Shown here: in pieces, positions 1 through 6,850 of the stretch
Layout of the letters: every line of letters begins with the position of its first letter
How positions within the stretch are numbered: the stretch's first letter is position 1
From: Endozoicomonas numazuensis
Lineage (GTDB): Bacteria > Pseudomonadota > Gammaproteobacteria > Pseudomonadales > Endozoicomonadaceae
Direction of reading: 5' to 3'
DNA: 39,121 nt
Assembly: GCF_000722635.1 (NCBI RefSeq)
Contig: NZ_JOKH01000001.1
Coordinates: forward strand, 1,146,063-1,185,183
Position numbers and translations under genes: made by a program
The notes under the pieces: model-generated
Seen by the model: only the letters and a program-made list of their open reading frames with translations
Told to the model about the DNA's origin: nothing
Database searches by the model: none

Positions 1-1200
1 AGGGCTCGGTGAAGTGGGCTGGTTGTCGTCTATAGCGACAGAAGAGCTAACCACCACCATCGTTACCGTCGAAGTTGGCTGCAAGGTTGGCTGTTCGGTT
101 AAAGAAAGTTCAGGCAGTCCTTCCAGAGAATAGAGCTCAAGGTCGCTTTGCCTGTTGCCTACCGCCAGCCAGGTGCCATTGGGGTGAAAGGCGAGAGAAT
201 ACACCTCACTCATATTGTTTGCCATTGTCAGGGTATCGAGCTGGGTCTGGTTTGTGGCCTCATACAGGTGAACCCTGGGGCCTTCGGCCACCACATAATG
301 TTCGCCACCGGGGTGGTACAAGACAACGCGGGCGTCCGCATCAAATGTCATGTTTTGAATCAGGGTAAAATGACCCTCAGCCTCCCTGAGCCAGAGGCGT
401 GCCCGTTCATCGTCACCGCCAGAAAGCAGCCGGGTGCCATCGGGGCTAAAGCTGAGATCCTGCACGATATCATTGTGCGCCGTTATATTAACGTAGCTGA
501 TGTCACTGAGGTGGGTGAGGTTATGCACCCGGATCTCGCCATCCCCGTCACCCGAAGCCAGCCATGGCCCTTGGCTGTCCAGTGCATACACGTCACTGGG
601 GAATGCGCCCGGCAAGGGTATACTGACCGTTTGGTTCGCCGGGTTTATCAGTGATAGCTGGCCTTCGCGACCGTATGCCAACCAGGTATCATCCAGAATG
701 TAGGTGTGAGCGCGAATATTTGTTGAATCTGCAAAATTTACAACGTATTGCTCCATTAAATCGCCCTCATCGGTTGAGGCCAGAAAGGAGTATAAATAAT
801 CTCGTCTACCAGTTGCTATACAGCCCCCCCCCGAACAGATACTTGCCTTCCGTAACGTAGCTGATGTCAAATGTTGATGTCTAAGCCGATGAATGTTTTT
901 CTGGGCAGGGGTGAGAGCACTGGTATTGAAACGCTGAACAAACGTTTGTTGAATGCCAATTACTGTGGACCCTGTCATCACCAATTCAGAACCGTCCGGT
1001 TTAAAGCGGAGCGCTGTCACCCAAACTGGCGACCCATAGGCTCTGCCTTCTTCATCCAGCTCCATCAACTCAGTGGAGTTGAACTTTATCGCCGGGCCGG
1101 GAATAAACCTTACGTCTTCAGGCTTGCCACTGCCTTCGGTTATCCCGTGGCTGATGCTGGCCAGAACGCCCAGCATCAGCCCGGCCAGTTTGCTGATCAT
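1..1200 (-). CDS. Secreted WD40-repeat protein, C-terminus beyond window edge
   Basis: An open frame runs on the minus strand from the ATG at 1200 to the left edge (400 codons, no stop reached). The N-terminus MISKLAGLMLGVLASISHG looks like a signal peptide, so export is likely. WD40-type blades are visible at about residues 205-225 (LASGDGDGEIRVHNL), 244-268 (LSFSPDGTRLLSGGDD then RLWL) and 332-357 (LAFHPNGTWLAVG). Such repeats form a beta-propeller used for protein binding; the partner is unknown. In-frame alternatives are GTG at 1227, which gives a more basic n-region, and ATG at 1254; no start has a strong Shine-Dalgarno sequence. Around residues 105-126 the propeller pattern is lost in this frame but appears in another frame, next to a run of nine C (824-832), so the gene may carry two compensating frameshifts. 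Confidence 0.8.
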   Translation of the reverse strand, partial: MISKLAGLMLGVLASISHGITEGSGKPEDVRFIPGPAIKFNSTELMELDEEGRAYGSPVWVTALRFKPDGSELVMTGSTVIGIQQTFVQRFNTSALTPAQKNIHRLRHQHLTSATLRKASICSGGGCIATGRRDYLYSFLASTDEGDLMEQYVVNFADSTNIRAHTYILDDTWLAYGREGQLSLINPANQTVSIPLPGAFPSDVYALDSQGPWLASGDGDGEIRVHNLTHLSDISYVNITAHNDIVQDLSFSPDGTRLLSGGDDERARLWLREAEGHFTLIQNMTFDADARVVLYHPGGEHYVVAEGPRVHLYEATNQTQLDTLTMANNMSEVYSLAFHPNGTWLAVGNRQSDLELYSLEGLPELSLTEQPTLQPTSTVTMVVVSSSVAIDDNQPTSPSP

Positions 1201-1461
1201 GGTTAATGCTCGATTTCTTTTCAGCACAATGTTTACCTGTGGAAGTTCACCCATGAAAGTTCACCAATGGAATTTTATAAACCGGGATGGTGATTGTAGT
1301 TCAAGTTCACAAGGCAGGGTCATGATTCAAATGCGGTGATAAATCCATGGGAAGGCACTGTTCGTGGTGGAGTCCCACCTCCGTGGGAATATCACTTTTT
1401 TCAGGAACAGTGAACACTTTCACCAAAAGATTTCAGCAAGCGTTTGGCGCATAAGACTTAA

Positions 1462-1637
1462 TACCAATCGCACTTTCAAAATCCCCTATTGTGCAGCCAT
1501 TTGAGTCCAATATTCTGCGTTGGGGATCGTCGCCATAGCTACGGCTATGACTCCTCACCCCGCCTTTATGCCCTGTGGGTATTGCCTATTGGGCTCAAAT
1601 GGCTTGCTCATAACGGGGTTTGAAAGTTTGATTGGTA
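1462..1637. mobile_element. Palindromic MITE-like element, 176 bp
   Basis: The two ends are inverted copies: TACCAATC at 1462-1469 and GATTGGTA at 1630-1637. The similarity continues inward for about 60 bp per arm (ACTTTCAAA, CCCC, GCCATTTGAG, CCAATA in both arms). A short inner palindrome CATAGC-TACG-GCTATG sits at about 1533-1548. There is no coding capacity. This is the architecture of a miniature inverted-repeat element or a palindromic repeat that folds as a long hairpin. A gene fragment begins directly at its right end, which suggests it inserted into or recombined with that gene. Confidence 0.7.
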
Positions 1638-1638
1638 T

Positions 1639-1779
1639 AACAACCTGAGTGAGCGACAGATCAGTGAGTATGTAAAACGGCGAAAGATCAATGGTGGAAC
1701 TCGGAGTACTCTCGGTCGAAATGACCTGGTGCGGGAAACATCTGCTCAGCTTCTGGGTATCCCTGCCTTCGAATTTTGA
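1639..1779 (+). pseudogene. C-terminal remnant of an unidentified gene
   Basis: An open frame of 46 codons ends at TGA 1777-1779, with no start codon of its own and no ribosome-binding site. It begins directly where the 176-bp palindromic element ends. The peptide begins NNLSERQISEYVKRRK and ends LLGIPAFEF; it looks protein-like (mixed charged and hydrophobic residues) but I do not recognise the family. Most likely it is the tail of a gene cut off by the element. It could also be a chance open frame. Confidence 0.35.
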
Positions 1780-1879
1780 GCAGTTACTCTAATTTTGCAT
1801 CTTGTAGGTAAAAGCAGTAAAAATAAAAAGACAGCCGTAAATTTAAAAATAATAAAAATAAACAAAGAGGCTGATTTTC

Positions 1880-2431
1880 ATGAGTAATACTAAGAAAAAT
1901 AATCTTTCTGAAGATATTCACGCTTCAGGTTTTCCTGCTTTTGAACAACATCTGTTGTATTTAAAGCTCGCTATTCAAAAGTTTGCATTATCGATAGGCA
2001 GTTCTGTCAGGAAGTCCTCTTCAGGGAATTTTGGAACCTGGCCTGAGCAATTAGAGCAATTGAGATGGCGATACAAGCTCCGTTTTATTGATTTTTATCC
2101 CGTCAAAAAGAGCTGGGTCAACGAAACGGATTTGTTGCCTGTCTGGGCGCAGGAGGCTCTGAAAAGTCAGCAATTATATTTGATTGCTTATGTGCCCTTC
2201 CAGAATGTGCATTCTGCAGTATATTTAGGCGCTGATAAGTCGATGGCAGCAGGTTGTCTTAGCAGCGGTATTGAAGCAGATGAAGCGATCTCGACATGGT
2301 GTCGTCGGTCTGGATTTACTGTTACAGGCGTCTGTCTTAATTCTTTTTTAAATGAAGAGACACTCAATCGGCTGGCTTCACGCAGTGCTGATACTCGCTA
2401 TCTTCTGACTGACCTGCCATTTGTTCACTGA
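1880..2431 (+). CDS. Hypothetical protein, 183 aa
   Basis: The ATG at 1880 follows an AGAGG ribosome-binding site (about 1866-1870). I do not recognise the family. The protein has no signal peptide or membrane segment and is predicted to be cytoplasmic. It is rich in aromatic residues (for example FIDFYPVKKSW and LYLIAYVPF) and contains two closely spaced cysteines near the C-terminus (TWCRRSGF, TGVCLN). A stem-loop follows the stop codon. It is a single gene with a smaller secreted-protein gene about 110 bp downstream on the same strand. The length and well-placed ribosome-binding site make it likely to be real, but its function is unknown. Confidence 0.6.
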   Translation: MSNTKKNNLSEDIHASGFPAFEQHLLYLKLAIQKFALSIGSSVRKSSSGNFGTWPEQLEQLRWRYKLRFIDFYPVKKSWVNETDLLPVWAQEALKSQQLYLIAYVPFQNVHSAVYLGADKSMAAGCLSSGIEADEAISTWCRRSGFTVTGVCLNSFLNEETLNRLASRSADTRYLLTDLPFVH

Positions 2432-2440
2432 TTTTATCCT

Positions 2441-2470
2441 CCTGTCGCTGTCTATATTTTCAGCGGCAGG
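2441..2470 (+). terminator. Stem-loop after the 183-aa gene
   Basis: CCTGTCGCTG (2441-2450) pairs with CAGCGGCAGG (2461-2470) with one G-U pair; the loop is TCTATATTTT. The following TGTGCTCTTTATTTC is only moderately T-rich, so termination may be weak. Confidence 0.5.
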
Positions 2471-2538
2471 TGTGCTCTTTATTTCACCAGTGCATAGCCG
2501 ATAACTCCTGCTCCGTTTATTAACAGGAATAATTCGAG

Positions 2539-2778
2539 ATGAAAGTACTCGTCGTATCTTTCGTCGCTGCGGTGCTGTCTGGAAGTGCCCTGGCGAGTGA
2601 AAAAGCTGAGAGCCATAAACCGGTATGCAAACCTCTGGCTCAGGTGCATGTTGAACAGTCTGGAAGGGCTCCGTCTATTTCTCCCAAGTTCTATGTGACC
2701 AGTGAAGCAGATTACAAGGCTTGCCGTAAAATGGCTGCTGAGAAGGGCGCGCATGTGATTATTGATCCAAACGCTTGA
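2539..2778 (+). CDS. Small secreted protein, 79 aa
   Basis: The first 20 residues (MKVLVVSFVAAVLSGSALAS) form a clear Sec signal peptide with a probable cleavage at ALA|S, leaving a mature protein of about 60 residues. The mature part has two cysteines (PVCKPL and YKACRK), which could form a disulfide in the periplasm. The ATG at 2539 has an AGGA ribosome-binding site about 12 nt upstream. A strong bidirectional terminator follows. I do not recognise the family. Confidence 0.65.
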   Translation: MKVLVVSFVAAVLSGSALASEKAESHKPVCKPLAQVHVEQSGRAPSISPKFYVTSEADYKACRKMAAEKGAHVIIDPNA

Positions 2779-2791
2779 TCTGAATAGTCAT

Positions 2792-2822
2792 AAAGCCCGG
2801 AGACTTATGTCTGCCGGGCTTT
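2792..2822. terminator. Bidirectional rho-independent terminator
   Basis: AAAGCCCGG (2792-2800) pairs with CCGGGCTTT (2814-2822), extended inside by AGAC-TTAT-GTCT. T-rich and A-rich flanks on the two sides make it suitable for both the plus-strand gene ending at 2778 and the minus-strand gene ending at 2839. Confidence 0.85.
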
Positions 2823-2838
2823 ATTATTTAGTAGCAGG

Positions 2839-4767
2839 TTAGAAGGTGTAGCCTATAGATCCAACCAGAACACCTTTTCTCAGCATGGTACTTGCATCAC
2901 CCTCCCAGGATAGTTTGGCAATAATATCGTCATACTTGCCTGTAACCCCCAGAGTCAGTTTTTTCTCACCTTCTTCAAATCGGCCAGTTCTATGAGAATT
3001 ACCGCTTACATCATGAGTAAACCGAAGGGTACTTTCGATATCAAAGCCCTCAGTCAAAACATTATTCCAATTTGCGCCGAGCATAACATTGTAGCCCCAG
3101 CTTAATCGATCAAGACGCTCATCAGCATTTAATGATGGGTTTTCTTTAGCGTACGCATTTGAACCTTTGGCTACGTATCGGTCGTAGTCATCCAGACCGC
3201 CAACTAATTGAAACGCTGCTTCTGTGACGACATACATCAAGTCAGTACCAAGAACAGCGCCAAAAGGTTGAATGACCGATAAGGAGCCGTCCCAAAGGTC
3301 TACTTTTGTATAGTTTTGATACCACTGATTATTTGCAGAAATGGTTCTTGCAGGATCTGCAACAGATATTGGAATATCTTCGCCGGCCAGAATGCCGTCA
3401 CCGCTTGTTAATAAACGAGCAGCTCCGGCATAACCATAAGTGAGAATATCATCGGGGTGATCTATCCAAATGGGAGCGTCAGGGCGGTAAGAGAGTTCTC
3501 CGGCAATTTGAGTATACCCAAACACTTTTGTATTAAAGCTGGCTGCCCAGATTTCAATATCTTCTACATAGCTTGCCCGAGCATTGACATTGTTTGCCAA
3601 TAGATTGGCTGGAGCAAAAGCACCTAGCCCTGAAGCTGCTAATCCCTGGGTTTCTGCCAGTACTTTTGAGTTGGCCTGAATGTCTATTGTAGGAATACTG
3701 GAGTGGTAGTTAGCGTAGTATAAAGCTATTTCTGTATCCGGTAATGATTCAGGTGTGAAACTAAGTCGGGCTCCCCACTGTCCATCATTACGGGCATCTT
3801 TTGTAGCTGATACATCGGCAACTTTTATATAGTCACTGGTGGCAGCTCCTGCACCCAGAATTGCATTCAGTTGATCCGCTGTGGGTTTAAATCCTAGCGG
3901 AGCAAAAACCGACTCAATGGTATAGTAACCGTATTCAGAACCGGGAACAAAAAGGTCTGTATCCTGACCGAAGGTGCCTCGACCCGGGAGTATAGAAGCT
4001 TCCCAGTCATACTGAATGAAAGTGGCAAGGCTGACCTGATCATTGAAGTCAAAGTCAACTTTCAGCATGCCTTGTGCAAGTTTAAGATCGTCTGTTGATC
4101 CTGGCATGCTGGCAAGAGCTCCATCATAGGCATTCAAGTCCATCAATCCACCACCGTAGAAGATAGTTTCTCCCCAGTTGTGGACTTGATCTCCGAGACT
4201 TATTTTCAGCTTTTTGTCACCCTCAAATGCCCAGCTACCATAAACATAGGCTTGTTGGAATTTTGCTCCACGGCCCTGGTTGTCTTTAACTTTATCGCTC
4301 CAGCCGTTAAATGTGCCGGTTTCATCAGGGAGCCCTTTGGCAACGTCATCAGCATTATTATCTACCCATTTGTTGTTACCATTCATAAGTACGTCGTCGT
4401 AGAATGCTGTGCCGCGAACAAACAGTCCGTAATTTTCTTTTTTTAGTTCTAATTCAGAAGAAGCCCTGAAAACCTTACTGACAAAATCACCGTCAAATGA
4501 GCGAAGGCCGTCGTTTATGTTTTCGTCGTGCGTCAAAGCCCCTGTATTGTGATCTTCAGGGGTTTCATACCCTTTCAGGTCGTACTTTGCGCCAATACTA
4601 ATGGTGGTGTTCAGAGAGCCCTGAATGTCTCCGTCTGCGAAATCAAATTCGTAAGCGTGTGCAGATGTCAGTGCGATTGAGCCGGTCAGCAGAAAGCCGG
4701 CAGCTTTAGGGGCGAGCTGTAGCGCCCGCACAGATGTGCGGGCAACTACGGAAGGTTCGTCCGTCAT
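2839..4767 (-). CDS. DUF1302 family outer-membrane protein
   Basis: This 642-residue protein matches the DUF1302 family: the mature N-terminus begins YEFDFADGDIQGSLNTT and the long beta-rich body ends in the terminal Phe (GSIGYTF) typical of outer-membrane barrels. Residues 1-38 look like an export signal ending TSAHA. DUF1302 proteins are exported and often encoded next to a DUF1329 partner, which is absent here; their substrate is not firmly established. I prefer the ATG at 4767 over the in-frame ATG at 4785 because AAGGA lies 8 nt upstream of it. The gene stands alone and ends at the shared terminator at 2792-2822. The upstream region is very AT-rich (runs of T and ATT repeats). Confidence 0.85.
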   Translation of the reverse strand: MTDEPSVVARTSVRALQLAPKAAGFLLTGSIALTSAHAYEFDFADGDIQGSLNTTISIGAKYDLKGYETPEDHNTGALTHDENINDGLRSFDGDFVSKVFRASSELELKKENYGLFVRGTAFYDDVLMNGNNKWVDNNADDVAKGLPDETGTFNGWSDKVKDNQGRGAKFQQAYVYGSWAFEGDKKLKISLGDQVHNWGETIFYGGGLMDLNAYDGALASMPGSTDDLKLAQGMLKVDFDFNDQVSLATFIQYDWEASILPGRGTFGQDTDLFVPGSEYGYYTIESVFAPLGFKPTADQLNAILGAGAATSDYIKVADVSATKDARNDGQWGARLSFTPESLPDTEIALYYANYHSSIPTIDIQANSKVLAETQGLAASGLGAFAPANLLANNVNARASYVEDIEIWAASFNTKVFGYTQIAGELSYRPDAPIWIDHPDDILTYGYAGAARLLTSGDGILAGEDIPISVADPARTISANNQWYQNYTKVDLWDGSLSVIQPFGAVLGTDLMYVVTEAAFQLVGGLDDYDRYVAKGSNAYAKENPSLNADERLDRLSWGYNVMLGANWNNVLTEGFDIESTLRFTHDVSGNSHRTGRFEEGEKKLTLGVTGKYDDIIAKLSWEGDASTMLRKGVLVGSIGYTF

Positions 4768-4897
4768 GGTTGCTGTCCTTGCCATTATTATTATTTTTTT
4801 AATGGTCGTGTTTTTTTATTATTATTACGGTGGCGTAGGTATCTTTACCTATTCAAACGAACGTTTCAAGTTCTTTTGATGATTTTTGTCTGTTTTT

Positions 4898-5249
4898 TCA
4901 GCATTCTGACTCTATTTTATTTATCCGCTGTCGTACTGTTTTCAGGCCTTCCTTGTGTACCAAAGCCTTCGCCAGTTCCGGCATCTTTTCACCAGAATCT
5001 TTGCTGTGCATCTTGTAGGTCAAAATGGATTTATCGGCATTACCCGGTTTAATGTCTACGGCAAAACCACCACGGCCCCGGCCTGCCGTAATCGGTTGTT
5101 TATATATCTACGGACGTGTATTGGGGCGTGTATTGGGAGGTGTATTGGGAGGTGTATCCATACTCAGGAATAAGCCGCTGGTGTTACCAGGTCCTTTGGT
5201 GTCATGACAATGACTGCAGTTGGCGTCGAGGTGGCTTCGTGTTCTTTTG
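4898..5249 (-). pseudogene. Truncated SO2930-type diheme cytochrome c, C-terminal heme domain
   Basis: On the minus strand a single frame, interrupted by one in-frame TAG at about 5111-5113, encodes a C-terminal cytochrome c domain. It shows HLDANCSHCHDTKG (a CxxCH heme-binding motif), NTSGLFL, YKQPITAGRGRGGFAVDI, then SILTYKMHS and MPELAKALVHKEGL, in the order found in the SO2930 family of diheme c-type cytochromes. The N-terminal two thirds are missing, and the frame is closed at its 5' end by the neighbouring gene's stop region. A 12-bp tandem repeat replaces the short linker between the two conserved blocks, just before the TAG. Non-functional as it stands; family assignment is from memory of its conserved motifs. 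Confidence 0.7.
5115..5150 (-). repeat. 12-bp tandem repeat in the cytochrome remnant
   Basis: Three near-identical units of 12 bp (CGTGTATTGGGG, CGTGTATTGGGA, GGTGTATTGGGA) with a partial fourth to about 5157. On the minus strand they encode repeating Thr-Pro-Pro-Asn / Thr-Arg-Pro-Asn in the cytochrome frame, so expansion keeps the frame. Confidence 0.85.
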
Positions 5250-5250
5250 T

Positions 5251-6369
5251 CTAACTTTCAATATCTAATCGAGTAGTCGTGATGCCTTTAAATTTTTTTT
5301 CGAGCCTTAGTTGATCGGCGGCGAATAACGTATGGTAGTTTTTGCAAAACCTTTCTTCATGGGGTTCAAGTAGTGCTTCTATTGCCGTAGCAATGCCATT
5401 CTTATAGGGAGGTAAATCAATATCGTGTAGTCTGCAAAGTGTTTTTGTAATCAATTCGGCAATTGCACCGGAACCTCGTATAGTGGGTGCCAAGTGAGCA
5501 TACCACCAATGTATTTTTGGTATTACCGTTAAATCACCCTCTATTGCTTTTTGAATCAGCTGTTCAATGTATGGTATCACTATTTTTATTTGTCTGTGAT
5601 ATGTGTGAATCCAAATTGCAGATTCTAAGTGGTCTCCCTGATAGCTTTCTGGGTATTTACCAAAGGTAGCTTCAGTCTTTTTGGTTACATTTAGTATTGG
5701 GATAAATACAGTCTGAGTTAATGGGACTTTAATATTACCCATATACCCCTGAACCAACCCGAAACGAGCTGCAGTGAACTCTGTGTTTCTAAAAGTCCAA
5801 CCGATCGTCTCCAGATTGCATGCGTCTTCATAGTGGCCTTTTTCGTAGGGGATATTAATAGCTCTTGGTAGTACATATCCATAGGCTCTGTGATTGCCTT
5901 CTATTGGGGTATGGTAAGTGAATCCTTGACTGATTTCGCGAGCTCTTTCGGTGTTGCGACGTAAACCAAAGTGTTCATGGTTAAGTTCATTACGTTTGAC
6001 TGCAATGTCATGCCTTGCTGTCTCAAGGTGACGAATTAAAGTTTTGGAAGTTAACCGTTTTGATTTTAAATATTCAACCGACTTTATTATGGTGTTTTCT
6101 ATCTCGCGGTTCCATATATCTTCATCACCATAATATAGCCACGAGTCAATATTTCTATGAGCGATATGCTTGCCTTTAACAGATAGACTATCTTGATTGT
6201 TGAGCAGTACCGGGCTTGGATTGAATTTTTTTATTTTCATAACAGGCCCCGAATATACGGAATCACCTTTATTAGTTAAAGATGCAGGGGCTGATGATAT
6301 CGATGGTGATATCGATGGTGATGTCGATGGTGATGTCGATGGTGATGTCGATGGTGATGTTGTGTCCAT
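5251..6369 (-). CDS. Effector-like protein with TSPS repeat N-terminus, 372 aa
   Basis: I do not recognise the family with certainty. Residues 2-25 are a low-complexity Thr/Ser/Pro/Ile tract encoded by 12-bp tandem repeats, followed by a globular region with no signal peptide or membrane segment. The C-terminal part contains IHWWYAHLAPTIRGSGAIAE and LPPYKNGIATAIEALLEPHE, a strongly patterned block rich in His, Trp and Arg that looks like a conserved catalytic or binding core. The gene is clearly more AT-rich than its neighbours, which suggests horizontal transfer. A disordered N-terminus without a Sec signal is common in type III secreted effectors, so that is a reasonable hypothesis, not a demonstrated role. 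The start at 6369 has an AGAAAGAG ribosome-binding site; the same site and start codon are duplicated just upstream. Confidence 0.6.
   Translation of the reverse strand: MDTTSPSTSPSTSPSTSPSISPSISSAPASLTNKGDSVYSGPVMKIKKFNPSPVLLNNQDSLSVKGKHIAHRNIDSWLYYGDEDIWNREIENTIIKSVEYLKSKRLTSKTLIRHLETARHDIAVKRNELNHEHFGLRRNTERAREISQGFTYHTPIEGNHRAYGYVLPRAINIPYEKGHYEDACNLETIGWTFRNTEFTAARFGLVQGYMGNIKVPLTQTVFIPILNVTKKTEATFGKYPESYQGDHLESAIWIHTYHRQIKIVIPYIEQLIQKAIEGDLTVIPKIHWWYAHLAPTIRGSGAIAELITKTLCRLHDIDLPPYKNGIATAIEALLEPHEERFCKNYHTLFAADQLRLEKKFKGITTTRLDIES
6296..6355 (-). repeat. Five 12-bp tandem repeats encoding TSPS/ISPS
   Basis: Five units on the plus strand: two of GATATCGATGGT and three of GATGTCGATGGT. 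They lie within the first 25 codons of the 372-aa gene and encode four-residue Ser-Pro units in frame. Unit number could vary without breaking the frame. Confidence 0.9.
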
Positions 6370-6436
6370 CTCTTTCTATACCTTGGTTATAAGATCTATG
6401 TGTCCATCTCTTTCTATACCTTGGTTATAAGATCTA
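6361..6436. repeat. Perfect 38-bp tandem duplication of a start region
   Basis: Two exact, adjacent copies (6361-6398 and 6399-6436). Each carries, on the minus strand, the sequence AGAAAGAGATGGACACA, that is a ribosome-binding site and start codon. The copy nearer the gene starts the 372-aa protein; the upstream copy starts a three-codon frame (Met-Asp-Thr) that stops at TAG. Confidence 0.95.
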
Positions 6437-6850
6437 ATAGATATAGTATTTTGAGTTTGCTCGTTACTGTTGGTTCAACAACGTGGGTAACGATATGGTT
6501 AGGGAAACTGACAGGTGAGCCTTTTCTTTGGCAAGGAAGCGGTGGCTGTTCATGTGGTCTGTGGTTTTGCCCATCGCCCGAAAAAGCTCGGAGTTGCAAT
6601 TGCAGTCATCTTCTATTCCATTAAAGAAACAGGCTTTATACAACCCGGCTGTCTGGTTGACGACTTATGTGCTCAATTGCAGGCTCAGGAAGCTTCAGTA
6701 TCAACTGGAGTTGGATCATGTCGAGAAACAGAAGCGTTTGAGTCTTTTGCACAAGCTTTTGATTAGCCCTCTGCCTGATGCTATCAAGCTCTCCGGATAA
6801 GTGCGGATATTTATACAGGATAAATTGCGTTTATTCGGCAGGGAATGCTA
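6437..6850. other. Intergenic region between divergent effector-like genes
   Basis: This 414-bp stretch separates two divergently transcribed unknown genes and should contain both promoters. An open frame from a TTG at 6528 to 6800 on the plus strand encodes a basic peptide ending QYQLELDHVEKQKRLSLL...IKLSG; it has no good ribosome-binding site and could be a gene remnant or chance. I see no convincing RNA gene or terminator. Confidence 0.4.

Larger units (their letters stand above)
1255..1879. other. Intergenic region with palindromic element and gene remnant
   Basis: No intact gene is seen here. It holds an imperfect hairpin at 1356-1412 (outer arms CACTGTTC and GAACAGTG, with smaller TCCCAC/GTGGGA pairing inside), the palindromic element at 1462-1637, and a C-terminal gene remnant at 1639-1779. 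The last 100 bp before the gene at 1880 are AT-rich and may contain its promoter. Confidence 0.6.

Noticed and set aside
148-654. 168-codon plus-strand ORF at the left edge
   Set aside because: It is antisense to the WD40 gene, whose minus-strand frame gives recognisable propeller motifs and a signal peptide.
2479-2754. 91-codon minus-strand ORF
   Set aside because: It lies antisense to the small secreted protein, which has a signal peptide, a ribosome-binding site and a terminator.
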